Notes: generated by a model not told the origin, from the letters alone. A stretch of 64,000 nucleotides of DNA from Pseudomonas sp. MPC6 (GCF_006094435.1 NZ_CP034783.1:6041001-6105000), one strand, 5' to 3'. Shown: positions 21,952-31,164, counted from the stretch's first letter. Made by a program: numbers and translations.

Positions 21952-24758
21952 GTCTACCGACGGCTTTTCTGCGAGATGCACAGCAACTGATTCCCCAGGC
22001 ACGCCGTTTCGACGACCCGTTGTCGACCCTGGCCTTCGGCACTGACGCCAGTTTCTATCGGCTGATTCCGCAACTGGTGATTCGTGTCGAGTCCGAAGAC
22101 GAAGTGGTGGCGCTGCTCAGGCTCGCGCAACGGGATCAGGTCCCGGTGACCTTTCGCGCCGCGGGTACCAGCCTGTCCGGCCAGGCCATCAGCGATTCGG
22201 TGCTGATCGTGCTGGGGGATAACTGGAATGGTCGCGAAATCCGTGATCAGGGCATGCAAATCCGCCTGCAACCGGGCGTGATCGGCGCTCAGGCCAACGC
22301 CTGGCTGGCACCGTTCGGCCGCAAGATCGGCCCGGACCCGGCCTCGATCAACGCCTGCAAAATCGGCGGCATCGTCGCCAACAATGCCAGCGGCATGTGC
22401 TGCGGCACCGCGCAAAACACCTATCACACCCTGGCCGGCATTCGCCTGGTGCTGGCCGACGGCAGTCGGCTCGACACCGAAGATGCGGCCAGTGTTGCCG
22501 CGTTTCGCGACAGCCACGCTTCGCTGCTTGAACGCTTGGGGGCTTTGGGCCGCGAGACCCGCGCCAACGCCGAATTGGCCGCGAGAATCCGCCACAAATA
22601 CCGTCTGAAAAATACCACCGGCCTGTCACTCAACGCCCTGGTGGATTTCGACGAGCCTGTGGATATCTTGAGCCACTTGCTGGTCGGTTCCGAAGGCACC
22701 CTCGGCTTCATCAGCGCGGTGACCTACGACACCGTGATCGATCACCCGAACAAGGCGTCGGCGCTGATTGTGTTCCCGGACGTGGAAACCTGCTGTAACG
22801 CGGTGACTGTGCTGAAAAGCCAGCCGGTGTCCGCCGTGGAACTGCTGGACCGCCGCAGCCTGCGTTCGGTGCAGGACAAACCCGGCATGCCGGCTTTCGT
22901 ACAACACCTGTCGAACAATGCCTGCGCGTTGCTGATCGAATCCCGCGCCGCCTCGTCCACCTTGCTGCACGAACAACTGACGCAAATCATGGCGTCGTTG
23001 ACCTCGTTCCCTGTGGAGAAACAAGTCGACTTCACCGAAGACCCGGTGGAAAACGCCCGGCTCTGGGCGATCCGCAAGGACACCTTCCCCGCCGTCGGCG
23101 CCGTGCGTAAAACCGGGACCACGGTGATCATCGAAGACGTGACCTTCCCCGTGGAACAACTCGCCGCCGGCGTCAACCGCTTGATCGAGCTGTTCGACAA
23201 ACACCACTACGACGAAGCGATCCTTTTCGGACACGCCCTGGAAGGCAATCTGCACTTCGTCTTCACCCAGGGCTTCAACAACCCGGAAGAAGTCGCACGC
23301 TATCAGGCGTTCATGGACGACGTGGCGCAGTTGGTGGCAGTGGAGTTCGGTGGTTCGCTGAAGGCTGAACACGGCACCGGCCGCAACATGGCGCCCTTCG
23401 TCGAACTGGAGTGGGGCAGCGACGCATACCAATTGATGTGGCAGCTCAAACGCCTGCTCGATCCCAACGGCATTCTCAACCCGGACGTGGTGCTCAGTGA
23501 AGATCCGCAGATCCACCTCAAGCACCTGAAGCCACTGCCGGCCGCCGACGAGATTGTGGACAAGTGCATCGAGTGCGGCTTCTGCGAGCCGGTCTGCCCC
23601 TCGAAAGGCCTGACCCTGAGCCCGCGCCAGCGCATCGTCATCTGGCGGGACATCCAGGCGAAGAAACGTGCCGGGGTGGACACCACAGAACTTGAAGCGG
23701 CCTACGAATACCAGGGCATCGACACCTGCGCCGCGACCGGTCTCTGCGCGCAACGTTGCCCTGTCGGCATCAATACCGGCGACCTGGTGAAAAAGCTGCG
23801 CAGCCGTAACGCGACCCATACGAAAACCGCCAACTGGCTCGAAGGCAATTTCGCCAGCGCACTGCAAGGCGCACGTTTCACCCTGCACGTGGCCAACGGC
23901 GCGCGGATGCTGTTGGGCGCGCCACGACTGGCGAAACTCTCGGCCACGCTGACGCGATTATCCAAAGGCCAGGTCCCGCAATGGACCAACGCCATGCCGC
24001 AACCGGAAAAGGCCATTCGCTTCAGCCCGAGCGTGTCGGACCAGCGCCCGCGGGTGGTGTACCTGGCGGCCTGCGTGTCACGGGTCATGGGGCCCGCGGC
24101 CGGTGATCAAGAGCAGATGTCGTTGTACGACAAAACCCGTGGCTTACTGGAAAAAGCCGGTTACCAAGTGGTGTTTCCAGACAACCAGGACAGCCTCTGC
24201 TGCGGTCAGCCCTTCGCCTCCAAAGGCTACGCCGAGCAGGCCGAACACAAACGCCAGGAGCTGATCGGCGCGTTGCTGCACGCCAGTCGTGGCGGGCTCG
24301 ACCCGATCTACTGCGACACCAGCCCCTGCACCTTGCGCCTGGTTCAGGACCTGGGCGAAGTTCGGCTGGACCTGTACGACCCGGTGCGTTTCATCCGCAC
24401 GCACCTGATGGATCGCCTGGACTTCACCCCCCAGGAAGCGCCGATCGCGGTGCATGTCACCTGCAGCACCCAGCACCTGGGCGAAAGCCAGGCACTGATC
24501 GATCTGGCACGCAAATGCAGCCGGAACGTGGTCATTCCCGAAGGCATTCACTGCTGCGGATTTGCCGGTGACAAGGGCTTCAGCACACCGGAGCTGAACG
24601 CTCACGCCTTGCGTACGCTCAAGGATGCCGTGCAGCACTGCAGCGAGGGGATTTCTACCAGCCGCACCTGCGAAATAGGCCTGACCCAACACGGCGGAAT
24701 CGACTACCACGGGCTGGTGTACCTGGTGGACCGGGTCACCCGGGCGAAGGCGACCTGA
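21948..24758 (+). CDS. dld: FAD and Fe-S D-lactate dehydrogenase (Dld-II type)
   Basis: 936 aa. An N-terminal FAD-linked oxidase domain (VTFRAAGTSLSGQAISDSV, GRKIGPDPASI, VGSEGTLGFISAVT) precedes two ferredoxin-type clusters (CIECGFCEPVCPSKG, CAATGLCAQRCPVG). Two CCG domains follow (SLCCGQPFASKG, IHCCGFAGDKG). A respiratory, NAD-independent 2-hydroxyacid dehydrogenase. Together with LutABC it lets the cell use both lactate enantiomers. Glycolate activity cannot be excluded. Confidence 0.9.
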   Translation: MSLPTAFLRDAQQLIPQARRFDDPLSTLAFGTDASFYRLIPQLVIRVESEDEVVALLRLAQRDQVPVTFRAAGTSLSGQAISDSVLIVLGDNWNGREIRDQGMQIRLQPGVIGAQANAWLAPFGRKIGPDPASINACKIGGIVANNASGMCCGTAQNTYHTLAGIRLVLADGSRLDTEDAASVAAFRDSHASLLERLGALGRETRANAELAARIRHKYRLKNTTGLSLNALVDFDEPVDILSHLLVGSEGTLGFISAVTYDTVIDHPNKASALIVFPDVETCCNAVTVLKSQPVSAVELLDRRSLRSVQDKPGMPAFVQHLSNNACALLIESRAASSTLLHEQLTQIMASLTSFPVEKQVDFTEDPVENARLWAIRKDTFPAVGAVRKTGTTVIIEDVTFPVEQLAAGVNRLIELFDKHHYDEAILFGHALEGNLHFVFTQGFNNPEEVARYQAFMDDVAQLVAVEFGGSLKAEHGTGRNMAPFVELEWGSDAYQLMWQLKRLLDPNGILNPDVVLSEDPQIHLKHLKPLPAADEIVDKCIECGFCEPVCPSKGLTLSPRQRIVIWRDIQAKKRAGVDTTELEAAYEYQGIDTCAATGLCAQRCPVGINTGDLVKKLRSRNATHTKTANWLEGNFASALQGARFTLHVANGARMLLGAPRLAKLSATLTRLSKGQVPQWTNAMPQPEKAIRFSPSVSDQRPRVVYLAACVSRVMGPAAGDQEQMSLYDKTRGLLEKAGYQVVFPDNQDSLCCGQPFASKGYAEQAEHKRQELIGALLHASRGGLDPIYCDTSPCTLRLVQDLGEVRLDLYDPVRFIRTHLMDRLDFTPQEAPIAVHVTCSTQHLGESQALIDLARKCSRNVVIPEGIHCCGFAGDKGFSTPELNAHALRTLKDAVQHCSEGISTSRTCEIGLTQHGGIDYHGLVYLVDRVTRAKAT

Positions 24759-24887
24759 AGAAAAAATAGAACCCTGACGCACCGCCGCAGTCCACTGATC
24801 AAGCCCCGCAAAACGCGGGTCTTCCCCACACTCGGCAGCCCGTCCTGATGGCCAGCGAGACTGGACCCTCAGCTCAAGGAGATACAC

Positions 24888-25163
24888 ATGAAACGTTCTG
24901 TACTGTTAGGTCTGTTCGTTACTGCTTCCATGATGGCGTCCACCTCGTTTGCCGCTGAAGACCTCTGTGCGGTCAACTTGAAAACCATCGAAAATGCCAA
25001 GGCACAGATTTCTCCAGAGATGACTGACCAGGTGGCGGCCTCCGTCAAGAAAGCCCAAGCCGACCACGCATTGGGCACCAAGAAAGGCACTGAAGATTGC
25101 ATCGCCGAGACTACTCAGACCATTCAGGATATTCAGAAGTCCAGTGACGGTGGCAAACAATAA
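24888..25163 (+). CDS. Small secreted protein, paralog 1
   Basis: 91 aa with a Sec signal peptide ending TSFAAED. The mature part is about 70 residues with two Cys, mostly helical and polar. Function unknown. The leader CTCAAGGAGAT, the MKRxxLxGLF signal start and the trailing hairpin are shared with the gene at 25461, so the two are tandem duplicates. Confidence 0.85.
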   Translation: MKRSVLLGLFVTASMMASTSFAAEDLCAVNLKTIENAKAQISPEMTDQVAASVKKAQADHALGTKKGTEDCIAETTQTIQDIQKSSDGGKQ

Positions 25164-25174
25164 CCCAGCAAAAT

Positions 25175-25192
25175 GCCAACCTTCGGGTTGGC
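25175..25192 (+). terminator. Hairpin after small paralog 1
   Basis: GCCAACC-ttcg-GGTTGGC is an extra-stable UUCG tetraloop stem right after the stop codon, followed by CTTATG. The same stem-loop follows paralog 2 at 25748. Confidence 0.55.
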
Positions 25193-25233
25193 CTTATGGG
25201 AATTGTTGGCTCTACCCAGATACGAAGCACACC

Positions 25234-25260
25234 AAAACCCGCCAATTTGCGGGTTTTGTT
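25234..25260 (+). terminator. Second, intrinsic terminator after small paralog 1
   Basis: AAAACCCGC-caattt-GCGGGTTTTGTT is a classic stem with a T-rich tail. It isolates paralog 1 from paralog 2. Apart from these two hairpins the 297-nt spacer shows nothing recognisable. Confidence 0.75.
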
Positions 25261-25460
25261 GCATCTGGGGGTTGGGTAATCCTCTATAGTGCCATTGCGC
25301 CTATCAAACAGCTTTTTCATAGCCCCTTTTTCAACAACCGAATTCCTGCGCAGCGCCGTAGTCTTTTAAGTAGGCCCCATCAATCGTGGCTGGTTTTCCG
25401 ACCTCGGCCGAGCCCCCGCCCATACGGCAGCACCGAGACCATCAGCTCAAGGAGATCTCC

Positions 25461-25739
25461 ATGAAACGTACCGCACTCGCTGGTCTGTTCATTTCTGCTG
25501 CAATGTTGGCCGCTCCCGTATTTGCTGCAGACAACAACCTGTGTACGAGCAAGCTGCAAGAGCTCAAAAGCAAAGTGAATTCACTGCCAGCGAACTCCAA
25601 CAGCACCACAATGGAGATCAAGCGACTGATGTCCAGCGCCGAAGCGTCCCAAGCCGCCGGGGACGACAAAAAATGCGTCACCGAGGCCACCCAGGCATCG
25701 GCACTCGCCGACCAAGTGCGCAACCAGCCCACCCCATAA
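25461..25739 (+). CDS. Small secreted protein, paralog 2
   Basis: 92 aa from the ATG at 25461, behind CTCAAGGAG. Signal peptide MKRTALAGLFISAAMLAAPVFAAD, then a polar helical mature part with two Cys (LCTSKLQELKSKV, DDKKCVTEATQAS). No function recognised. The paralog at 24888 has the same layout, Cys spacing and flanking hairpin. Confidence 0.85.
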   Translation: MKRTALAGLFISAAMLAAPVFAADNNLCTSKLQELKSKVNSLPANSNSTTMEIKRLMSSAEASQAAGDDKKCVTEATQASALADQVRNQPTP

Positions 25740-25747
25740 TCTGCGGT

Positions 25748-25767
25748 GGCCAACCTTCGGGTTGGCC
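25748..25767 (+). terminator. Hairpin after small paralog 2, overlapping the ssrA -35 region
   Basis: GGCCAACC-ttcg-GGTTGGCC followed by TTCTCG. It is the same tetraloop stem as after paralog 1. Its right arm overlaps the candidate tmRNA -35 box (TTGGCC). Confidence 0.55.
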
Positions 25768-25791
25768 TTCTCGCGCGCGTTGGCGTACACT
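25762..25791 (+). promoter_or_regulatory. Candidate ssrA promoter
   Basis: TTGGCC, an 18-nt spacer and TACACT lie about 44 nt upstream of the mature tmRNA 5' end. The match to sigma-70 is moderate; the position is the main support. Confidence 0.4.
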
Positions 25792-25834
25792 ACGCAGGCT
25801 TGTTGCTCACCATGATTCACAGAGCAACAGGCTC

Positions 25835-26228
25835 GGGGCCGTTTAGGATTCGACGCCGGTTGCGAAACTTTAGGTGCATGCCGAGTTGGTAACAGAACTC
25901 GTAAATCCACTGTTGCAACTTTCTATAGTTGCCAATGACGAAACCTACGGGGAATACGCTCTCGCTGCGTAAGCAGCCTTAGCCCTTCCCTCCTGGTACC
26001 TTCGGGTCCAGCAATCATCAGGGGATGTCTGTAAACCCAAAGTGATTGTCATATAGAACAGAATCGCCGTGCAGTACGTTGTGGACGAAGCGGCTAAAAC
26101 TTACACAACTCGCCCAATGCACCCTGCCCTTCGGGTCGCTGAGGGTTAACTTAATAGAAACGGCTACGCATGTAGTACCGACAGCGGAGTACTGGCGGAC
26201 GGGGGTTCAAATCCCCCCGGCTCCACCA
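25835..26228 (+). ncRNA. ssrA: Transfer-messenger RNA (tmRNA)
   Basis: 394 nt. The 5' GGGGCCG pairs with 3' CGGCUCC before ACCA to form the tRNA-like acceptor stem. The T-arm GGGGGTTCAAATCCCCC is intact. The tag frame starts at GCC 25931 and reads ANDETYGEYALAA, then TAA (25970-25972); the LAA tail directs proteolysis by ClpXP. It rescues stalled ribosomes with SmpB. The 3' end is a known integration hotspot, and an integrase gene starts 190 nt downstream. Confidence 0.97.
26209..26228 (+). other. Presumed left attachment site (attL) in the tmRNA 3' end
   Basis: The T-arm to CCA segment of ssrA is the usual crossover region for integrases of this class, and it directly abuts the island. An imperfect copy occurs at 63843-63864. 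Confidence 0.5.
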
Positions 26229-26239
26229 CTTCATCATCT

Positions 26240-26265
26240 AAAGACGTCCACGGACGTCTTTTTTT
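26240..26265 (+). terminator. tmRNA terminator
   Basis: AAAGACGTCC-ac-GGACGTCTTT followed by TTTTG forms a strong intrinsic terminator 12 nt after the CCA end. Confidence 0.85.
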
Positions 26266-26342
26266 GTGCCTGAAATCCAGCGAAATCAAGGGTTTCCAGC
26301 GCTTCTGGGGGCCAACGAGGTTTTTGGAGTTCCAGACAGTTT

Positions 26343-26391
26343 GGTATCCCAGGTGGTATCCCGGGCTACCCGGTGCTATTTTTAGGATACC
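26343..26391. promoter_or_regulatory. Repeated GGTATCC motifs before the integrase
   Basis: GGTATCCC occurs at 26343 and 26355, and its inverted form GGATACC at 26385. All fall within 50 nt of the integrase start. Such clusters upstream of integrase genes are typical arm-type recombinase or excisionase binding sites, or the integrase's own operator. Confidence 0.45.
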
Positions 26392-26415
26392 AAAACGGTG
26401 CCCGAGGTAGCTCCC

Positions 26416-27672
26416 ATGCCTACTCAAGCAAGCCGTCTCTCCGATCGCCAGCTCAAGGCGGTCAAGGCAACTGGTAAAGACTTCGTCCTTAGTGACGGCG
26501 ACGGCCTACAGCTTCGAGTACGCGCCAGCGGCTCGATGATGTGGAATTTCAATTACCGCGAACCGTTGACCAGAAGCCGAATCAATATGGCACTCGGTCC
26601 ATACCCCGACCTCTCGTTAGCCAACGCCCGGAAGAAAGCCGCAGAAGCGCGTGAGTTGCTCGCTCTGGGTATTGACCCCAAAGCTCAACGCGATGAGGTA
26701 AGGCAAGCCAAACTCGCTGAGACCGAGCACACCTTCGAGAAGGTGGCCACCGCCTGGTTCGAGCTAAAGAAGGACTCCGTGACGCCGGCATATGCCGAAG
26801 ACATTTGGCGCTCGCTAACGCTGCATGTTTTTCCCGACTTGAAAACAACGCCTCTCTCGCAGATCAGCGCCCCGATGGTTATCAAGCTCCTTCGCCCCAT
26901 CGAAGCCAAAGGCAGTCTCGAGACAGTGAAGCGACTGAGCCAACGGCTCAACGAGATCATGACCTATGGGGTAAACTCCGGGCTGATTTTCTCTAACCCC
27001 CTCAGTGGTATTCGAGCGGTATTCAAGAAGCCCAAGAAAGAGAACATGGCCGCGCTACGACCAGAAGAGCTTTCCGAGCTCATGATCGAAATCGCGAATG
27101 CCAGCATCAAGCGGATCACCCGCTGCCTGATCGAATGGCAACTGCACACCATGACCCGTCCTGCCGAAGCGGCTACCACCCGATGGGCAGATATCGACTT
27201 CGACAAACGCATCTGGACCATCCCGCCGGAGCGCATGAAAAAGCGTCGTCCGCATACCATCCCACTGACCGAACAGGCACTCGCGTTACTGGAGGCGCTC
27301 AAGCCCCACAGTGGTCACAGGGAATACGTGTTCCCGGCAGATAGAAATCCGCGCACCCACGCCAACAGTCAGACCGCCAACATGGCGTTGAAACGCATGG
27401 GCTTCCAGGACCGCTTGGTCAGCCATGGCATGCGCTCCATGGCCAGCACCATCCTGAACGAGCATGGCTGGGATCCGGAGCTGATCGAAGTCGCGCTGGC
27501 GCATGTCGACAAGGACGAAGTCCGAAGTGCTTACAACCGAGCGGACTACATCGAACGCCGGAGACCGATGATGGCTTGGTGGAGTGAGCACATCCAGAAA
27601 GCGGCCACTGGCAACCTGTCGGTATCTGCGATCAATCAAACCAGGGACCACAACGTCGTGCCGATACGGTGA
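26416..27672 (+). CDS. P4-type tyrosine integrase
   Basis: About 418 aa from the ATG at 26416 (MPTQASRLSDRQLKAVKATGKD), preferred over the GTG at 26398 because GAGG is well spaced. An N-terminal DUF4102-type arm-binding domain (VLSDGDGLQLRVRASGSMMWNF) is followed by a core-binding SAM-like domain and the catalytic domain. Visible catalytic residues: Arg in HTMTRPAEAATTRW, HGMRS (HxxR), LAHVD and the Tyr in RSAYNRADY. Integrates the island at ssrA. It appears intact. Confidence 0.95.
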   Translation: MPTQASRLSDRQLKAVKATGKDFVLSDGDGLQLRVRASGSMMWNFNYREPLTRSRINMALGPYPDLSLANARKKAAEARELLALGIDPKAQRDEVRQAKLAETEHTFEKVATAWFELKKDSVTPAYAEDIWRSLTLHVFPDLKTTPLSQISAPMVIKLLRPIEAKGSLETVKRLSQRLNEIMTYGVNSGLIFSNPLSGIRAVFKKPKKENMAALRPEELSELMIEIANASIKRITRCLIEWQLHTMTRPAEAATTRWADIDFDKRIWTIPPERMKKRRPHTIPLTEQALALLEALKPHSGHREYVFPADRNPRTHANSQTANMALKRMGFQDRLVSHGMRSMASTILNEHGWDPELIEVALAHVDKDEVRSAYNRADYIERRRPMMAWWSEHIQKAATGNLSVSAINQTRDHNVVPIR

Positions 27673-27733
27673 GCGCTCACCGGACGCAGCCGGTAACCGA
27701 AAATGACTCCCCAGATGGAGTGATGGTTGATTT

Positions 27734-27810
27734 GGCGACACCGGCGACACCGGCGACAACCCGCGCAAAACCTGGCCTGCAGCATGGCGACAGAAGTGGC
27801 GACTGTCGCC
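27734..27810 (-). repeat. Degenerate inverted copy of the TGTCGCC repeat tract
   Basis: GGCGACA repeats occur at 27734, 27743, 27752 and 27786. Read on the minus strand they give TGTCGCC units and the stretch GCGGGTTGTCGCC. The same stretch occurs inside the small repeat gene at about 35523. It looks like the remnant of a second, oppositely oriented copy of that module. Confidence 0.5.
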
Positions 27811-27908
27811 GTTGCAAGCCTCACTCTTGGGGCTTTCTCGGCCAAGCCCACGCGAGCGGGAAGGCTCCGCATTCCCACTCGCATGGGCTCCACGTAATTG
27901 AATCTCAC

Positions 27909-27963
27909 TTGACCACCTAATTGGATTGCCACTGACCAGTTGTTTGCATTCGCGCTGACCAGC
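27909..27963 (+). mobile_element. IS21-like terminal repeat remnant, left
   Basis: TTGACCACC...GCCACTGACCAG...GCATTCGCGCTGACCAG shows the spaced TGACCA motifs of IS21-family ends. No transposase is attached. A related tract lies in the opposite orientation at 33137-33188. Confidence 0.45.
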
Positions 27964-28194
27964 CGTTTGCAGTTGATGGGTGTCAGCGGGTGCCACTCAG
28001 CGCGAGTGTGTCAGCCAAGCACTGAAGGACTGCAACCGACCGATTGTGTTGAAAAAGTCGGCCGTGTTTTCGAAAGCAGAAAAGTACCCGTCGGAGATTG
28101 AAATCCTGAATGTCCGCAGAGCCTTCTAGGTGTTGCCGCTGACCGAAAACTGACCCAGTAAAGGCTGTTCTGCCGAAGAAAACCCAGTGCGAGT

Positions 28195-28500
28195 GGTCGA
28201 CGTTTCGTAGATGAACTCTCGGGTGCACTTGGGTTTGTAGGTGTTGATCCTGCTGCAACGGGGTGTCCGGCCTAACCTTCCCGCAATCTTGTTGAAGATC
28301 TATATCTACGGCTATCTCAATCGGATTCATTCCAGTCGCAGGCTTGAACGTGAGGCCGAGTGCAACGTCGAGTTGATGTGGCTGACGGGGCATTTGGCTC
28401 CTGATTTCCAAAGCATCGCCGACTTTCGCAAAGACAACGGCAAATCCATTCGCAGCGTCGCCGTCAGTTCAGGCAACTCTTCTACAATCCTGACGTGCCT
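28195..28500 (+). pseudogene. Broken IS1182-family transposase fragment
   Basis: After in-frame stops and shifts, the conceptual product reads VDV...LGFVGVDPAATG, then ILLKIYIYGYLNR, SSRRLERE, NVELMWLTG and DFRKDNGKSIRSV. This is the N-terminal third of IS1182-type transposases. The first part lies in a different frame with stops near 28209 and 28242. The catalytic part is absent. The rest of the 27673-28618 interval holds only such remnants and no intact gene. Confidence 0.8.
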
Positions 28501-28618
28501 AAAATCATCGAGCCAGAGGGCATGCGCTTGTATAATAATTGTGCCCACCGGTTCGCCGTGAATGCCACGGTATCAGCCATTTCTAATGGCGAACCGTCTG
28601 CCGCCGGGACGGATCTAT

Positions 28619-30070
28619 CTAAAGAGCTACATCACTAGCAATATGACCTTTTCGGTTGTTAAATAGCGCCGAAAGGTAGCCATAAGCAAACATCCCCAGA
28701 ATCAGTAGCTGGAGCCAAATCCCTGAACCCGGCTCGCCATTGGTTAGTAGATGAAAATTCACTGTCGTCATGAGCGTAAAACCAGCGATGCCGATAAGAG
28801 CAAGCAGTGGGCATACGGTAGTTTTGAAGCTAAAAGCTCTACGCTTGATAAAAAAGTAAAGAACCGCGCCGCTAGTCAAACTCATAAGAATAAGCATTGC
28901 ATATGTACCAACACCACCAACTTGGGCGTACAGGACAGAGGGGTCGGCTTTGATAAAAATCGTGGTAGCAATCGCCCAGCCCACTGTGCATGTTAAACTA
29001 GCTACGTGAGGTGACATGTGCTTAGGATGGACTTGGCTAAATTTACGGTGGATCGCACCGTTTCGACTTAACGAATAGATGTAGCGGGCTAACGCATTGT
29101 GCAGCGAAAGCAAACAGGCTATCGCAGAAAGGATAAGTACACCTCGTGTGATGTCGACGCTAGTTTTGCCCATATAGGTAGCCATGGCATTCAGAAATAG
29201 GCTTGATGCATCTTTAGATGCGGCAGACATAACCTCCTCTGTCCCATACGCCGCAATCGTCATCCAAGCGCTAAAAGCGTAGAAAATACCGATAAATAGT
29301 ACCGCAGCATAAGTAACGAAGGGAATCGTCTTTTTGGCGTTATGTACTTCATCTCGGTAGACAGCTGTCGATTCAAAGCCAATAAAAATGATAATTGAAA
29401 ATAGGAAGGCCACAGTAAAGTCCCCATCAAATAGGTGGGTAGGCGAAAGCGGCGCCAAAGAAATATTGGTTACTCCTTGTGTGATAGGGACAATTAAATT
29501 AAACGCAAGGACCAATGCAATCTCTACGAACATGGTAATAGTTAGCACCTTTGCGGATAGGTCAATCCGGAGGTAGGATAATACACCGCTGGTTGCAAAG
29601 GCGAGTACGCTGCCTATATACCAAGGTATACCTGTAATGCCAAATACGTCAGAAAGAAAACTCGAAAGCACTGGGCCAATTAGGGCAATGGTACAGAAAC
29701 CTAGCGTAAAATAAGCAAATATGGCGACGAACGCCGTACCTTGTCCTATATTGACCCCGCATGCATGGGTCACATAAGCATAGAAAGCTCCAGGCCTATA
29801 AACATATCCAGACATCGCTACAAAACCAATACTAAACATCAGCATTAAGACTGTAGCGGCAAGAATGAGAGCGGGGGCGCCGATTCCGCCGCCTTGGATT
29901 ACAAATGGAATCAAGCTGGTTACCGAAGTTACCGGTGCGGCAAATGCCAGAACTGAGCAAAGCAGCTCCCAGCTCGACATCTTTCCTTTTAGCTGCTTAG
30001 TCTCAGGTGCGTATTGTTCACGCTCTGCCATTGCATTTATGGGCAGTCTGGTCCCGTCTGAAGTTGTCAT
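28619..30070 (-). CDS. APC-family amino acid/amine permease
   Basis: About 483 aa from MTTSDGTRLP (30070); ATGs at 30076 and 30082 would add up to 4 residues. Roughly 12 membrane helices with the APC N-terminal pattern (ELLCSVLAFAAPVTSVTSLIPFVI) and a conserved FIGFESTAVYRDEV segment. Substrate unknown, probably an amino acid or amine. The base composition is clearly more AT-rich than the surrounding Pseudomonas genes, suggesting transfer. It lies on the same strand as the luxR-type gene 220 nt upstream. Confidence 0.88.
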   Translation of the reverse strand: MTTSDGTRLPINAMAEREQYAPETKQLKGKMSSWELLCSVLAFAAPVTSVTSLIPFVIQGGGIGAPALILAATVLMLMFSIGFVAMSGYVYRPGAFYAYVTHACGVNIGQGTAFVAIFAYFTLGFCTIALIGPVLSSFLSDVFGITGIPWYIGSVLAFATSGVLSYLRIDLSAKVLTITMFVEIALVLAFNLIVPITQGVTNISLAPLSPTHLFDGDFTVAFLFSIIIFIGFESTAVYRDEVHNAKKTIPFVTYAAVLFIGIFYAFSAWMTIAAYGTEEVMSAASKDASSLFLNAMATYMGKTSVDITRGVLILSAIACLLSLHNALARYIYSLSRNGAIHRKFSQVHPKHMSPHVASLTCTVGWAIATTIFIKADPSVLYAQVGGVGTYAMLILMSLTSGAVLYFFIKRRAFSFKTTVCPLLALIGIAGFTLMTTVNFHLLTNGEPGSGIWLQLLILGMFAYGYLSALFNNRKGHIASDVAL

Positions 30071-30290
30071 TAGCATCACCATCGATTATGCACGAAAACT
30101 GGCAGCGTTGGTATGTGGAGTAAACCGCTTTAGAAGAATAGTTGTATAAGCGAACCATCATGCCGTCAGATGACTATCCGTGCTTTTGCTCTACGCCACA
30201 TCAACCTTAGGGATGAGATGACTTACAAGATGACCTATCCAGCTAGCGCTGCCCATTTTCTATTGCCTACAGCCGTACAGGCGTTCAACT

Positions 30291-30983
30291 TCATTGCACA
30301 CCGCTTAACAGTGCAATTGCCTTAGCTCTACTTTCAACTTGAAGTTTTTGAAATATGTGCAATACATGCGTTTTTGCCGTTGGCAACTCCATATCAAGCC
30401 GGGAAGCTATAGCTTTATTCGGCTCGCCCGCAACCATCAACTCGGCTACCGCCCTCTCTTTAGGTGTAAGCTTATATCGTAACTCCAGCTCACTATTTAA
30501 ATTTAAGAGCCGGACTGCTGGCAGAATGGAAAAGGTATACTGTAGATAATTGTAGACCTCTCTAAGATATGGGGGATTCAATCTGTGCCCATCCTCTTGT
30601 TGAAGCAACGCAGCGGAAGCAACGGCTGTTCCGCCGGCCCAGAAAATTAAATCCATTTCCTCATGGATGTTATATTTATGAAGAAATGGCTGATATTCTT
30701 CTAGAAGATATTGATCGTGGGTTGTTTTGGCATTGGAAAGCGTTTCAAAACAGCTGGAGCTCTGAATTAATAATTCTGCACGGAGAGGATCTGCGCCGTG
30801 GTAGCGATCATAATACTCGGTGATCATGCGTTCGTCAGCACCAGCTTGCACATGTGGGGGCTTGGTTTTGTGATTTTCATACCAAGTAAAGACGACGGCG
30901 GTGCAGCCACTTGTGTTCTTTAGGAAAGAGACAGTTTTCTGAGCAAAATCATGACATCTTGTACCGAACTCTGCCTTCTGCAT
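30291..30983 (-). CDS. LuxR-family transcriptional regulator
   Basis: 230 aa. The C-terminal GerE/LuxR helix-turn-helix (about 165-228) reads LTPKERAVAELMVAGEPNKAIASRL, then LQVESRAKAIALL. The N-terminal 160 residues look like a ligand-binding domain (FTWYENH, YYDRYHGADPL) of the size of an autoinducer-binding domain, but I cannot identify the ligand. No cognate synthase is nearby, so it would be an orphan receptor or respond to a metabolite. It is divergent from the PhyH gene across a palindrome-bearing spacer. Confidence 0.85.
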   Translation of the reverse strand: MQKAEFGTRCHDFAQKTVSFLKNTSGCTAVVFTWYENHKTKPPHVQAGADERMITEYYDRYHGADPLRAELLIQSSSCFETLSNAKTTHDQYLLEEYQPFLHKYNIHEEMDLIFWAGGTAVASAALLQQEDGHRLNPPYLREVYNYLQYTFSILPAVRLLNLNSELELRYKLTPKERAVAELMVAGEPNKAIASRLDMELPTAKTHVLHIFQKLQVESRAKAIALLSGVQ

Positions 30984-31164
30984 TCTAACACCTCAATATA
31001 TTGCACGGTTTTGGGGCGCAGCGTAAGCGCTTGCCTTATTATGGAGCTTAATCGCTGCGTTATGTATTGCAGTCTTTAGCTTATGAAGGTAAGCACAACC
31101 CGTGCCATTCGATGAGTATTAATATTGCCTCCTCATCCTTTAGGTTGATGTATCACGTAACATG

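Noticed and set aside
22626..23888. 420-codon minus-strand frame inside dld
   Set aside because: Shadow of the D-lactate dehydrogenase coding sequence.
26398..26415. GTG start extending the integrase by 6 residues
   Set aside because: The ATG at 26416 has the better placed GAGG ribosome site.
27286..27996. 236-codon minus-strand frame overlapping the integrase end and IS remnants
   Set aside because: Runs through integrase antisense and repeat relics; no coherent domain.
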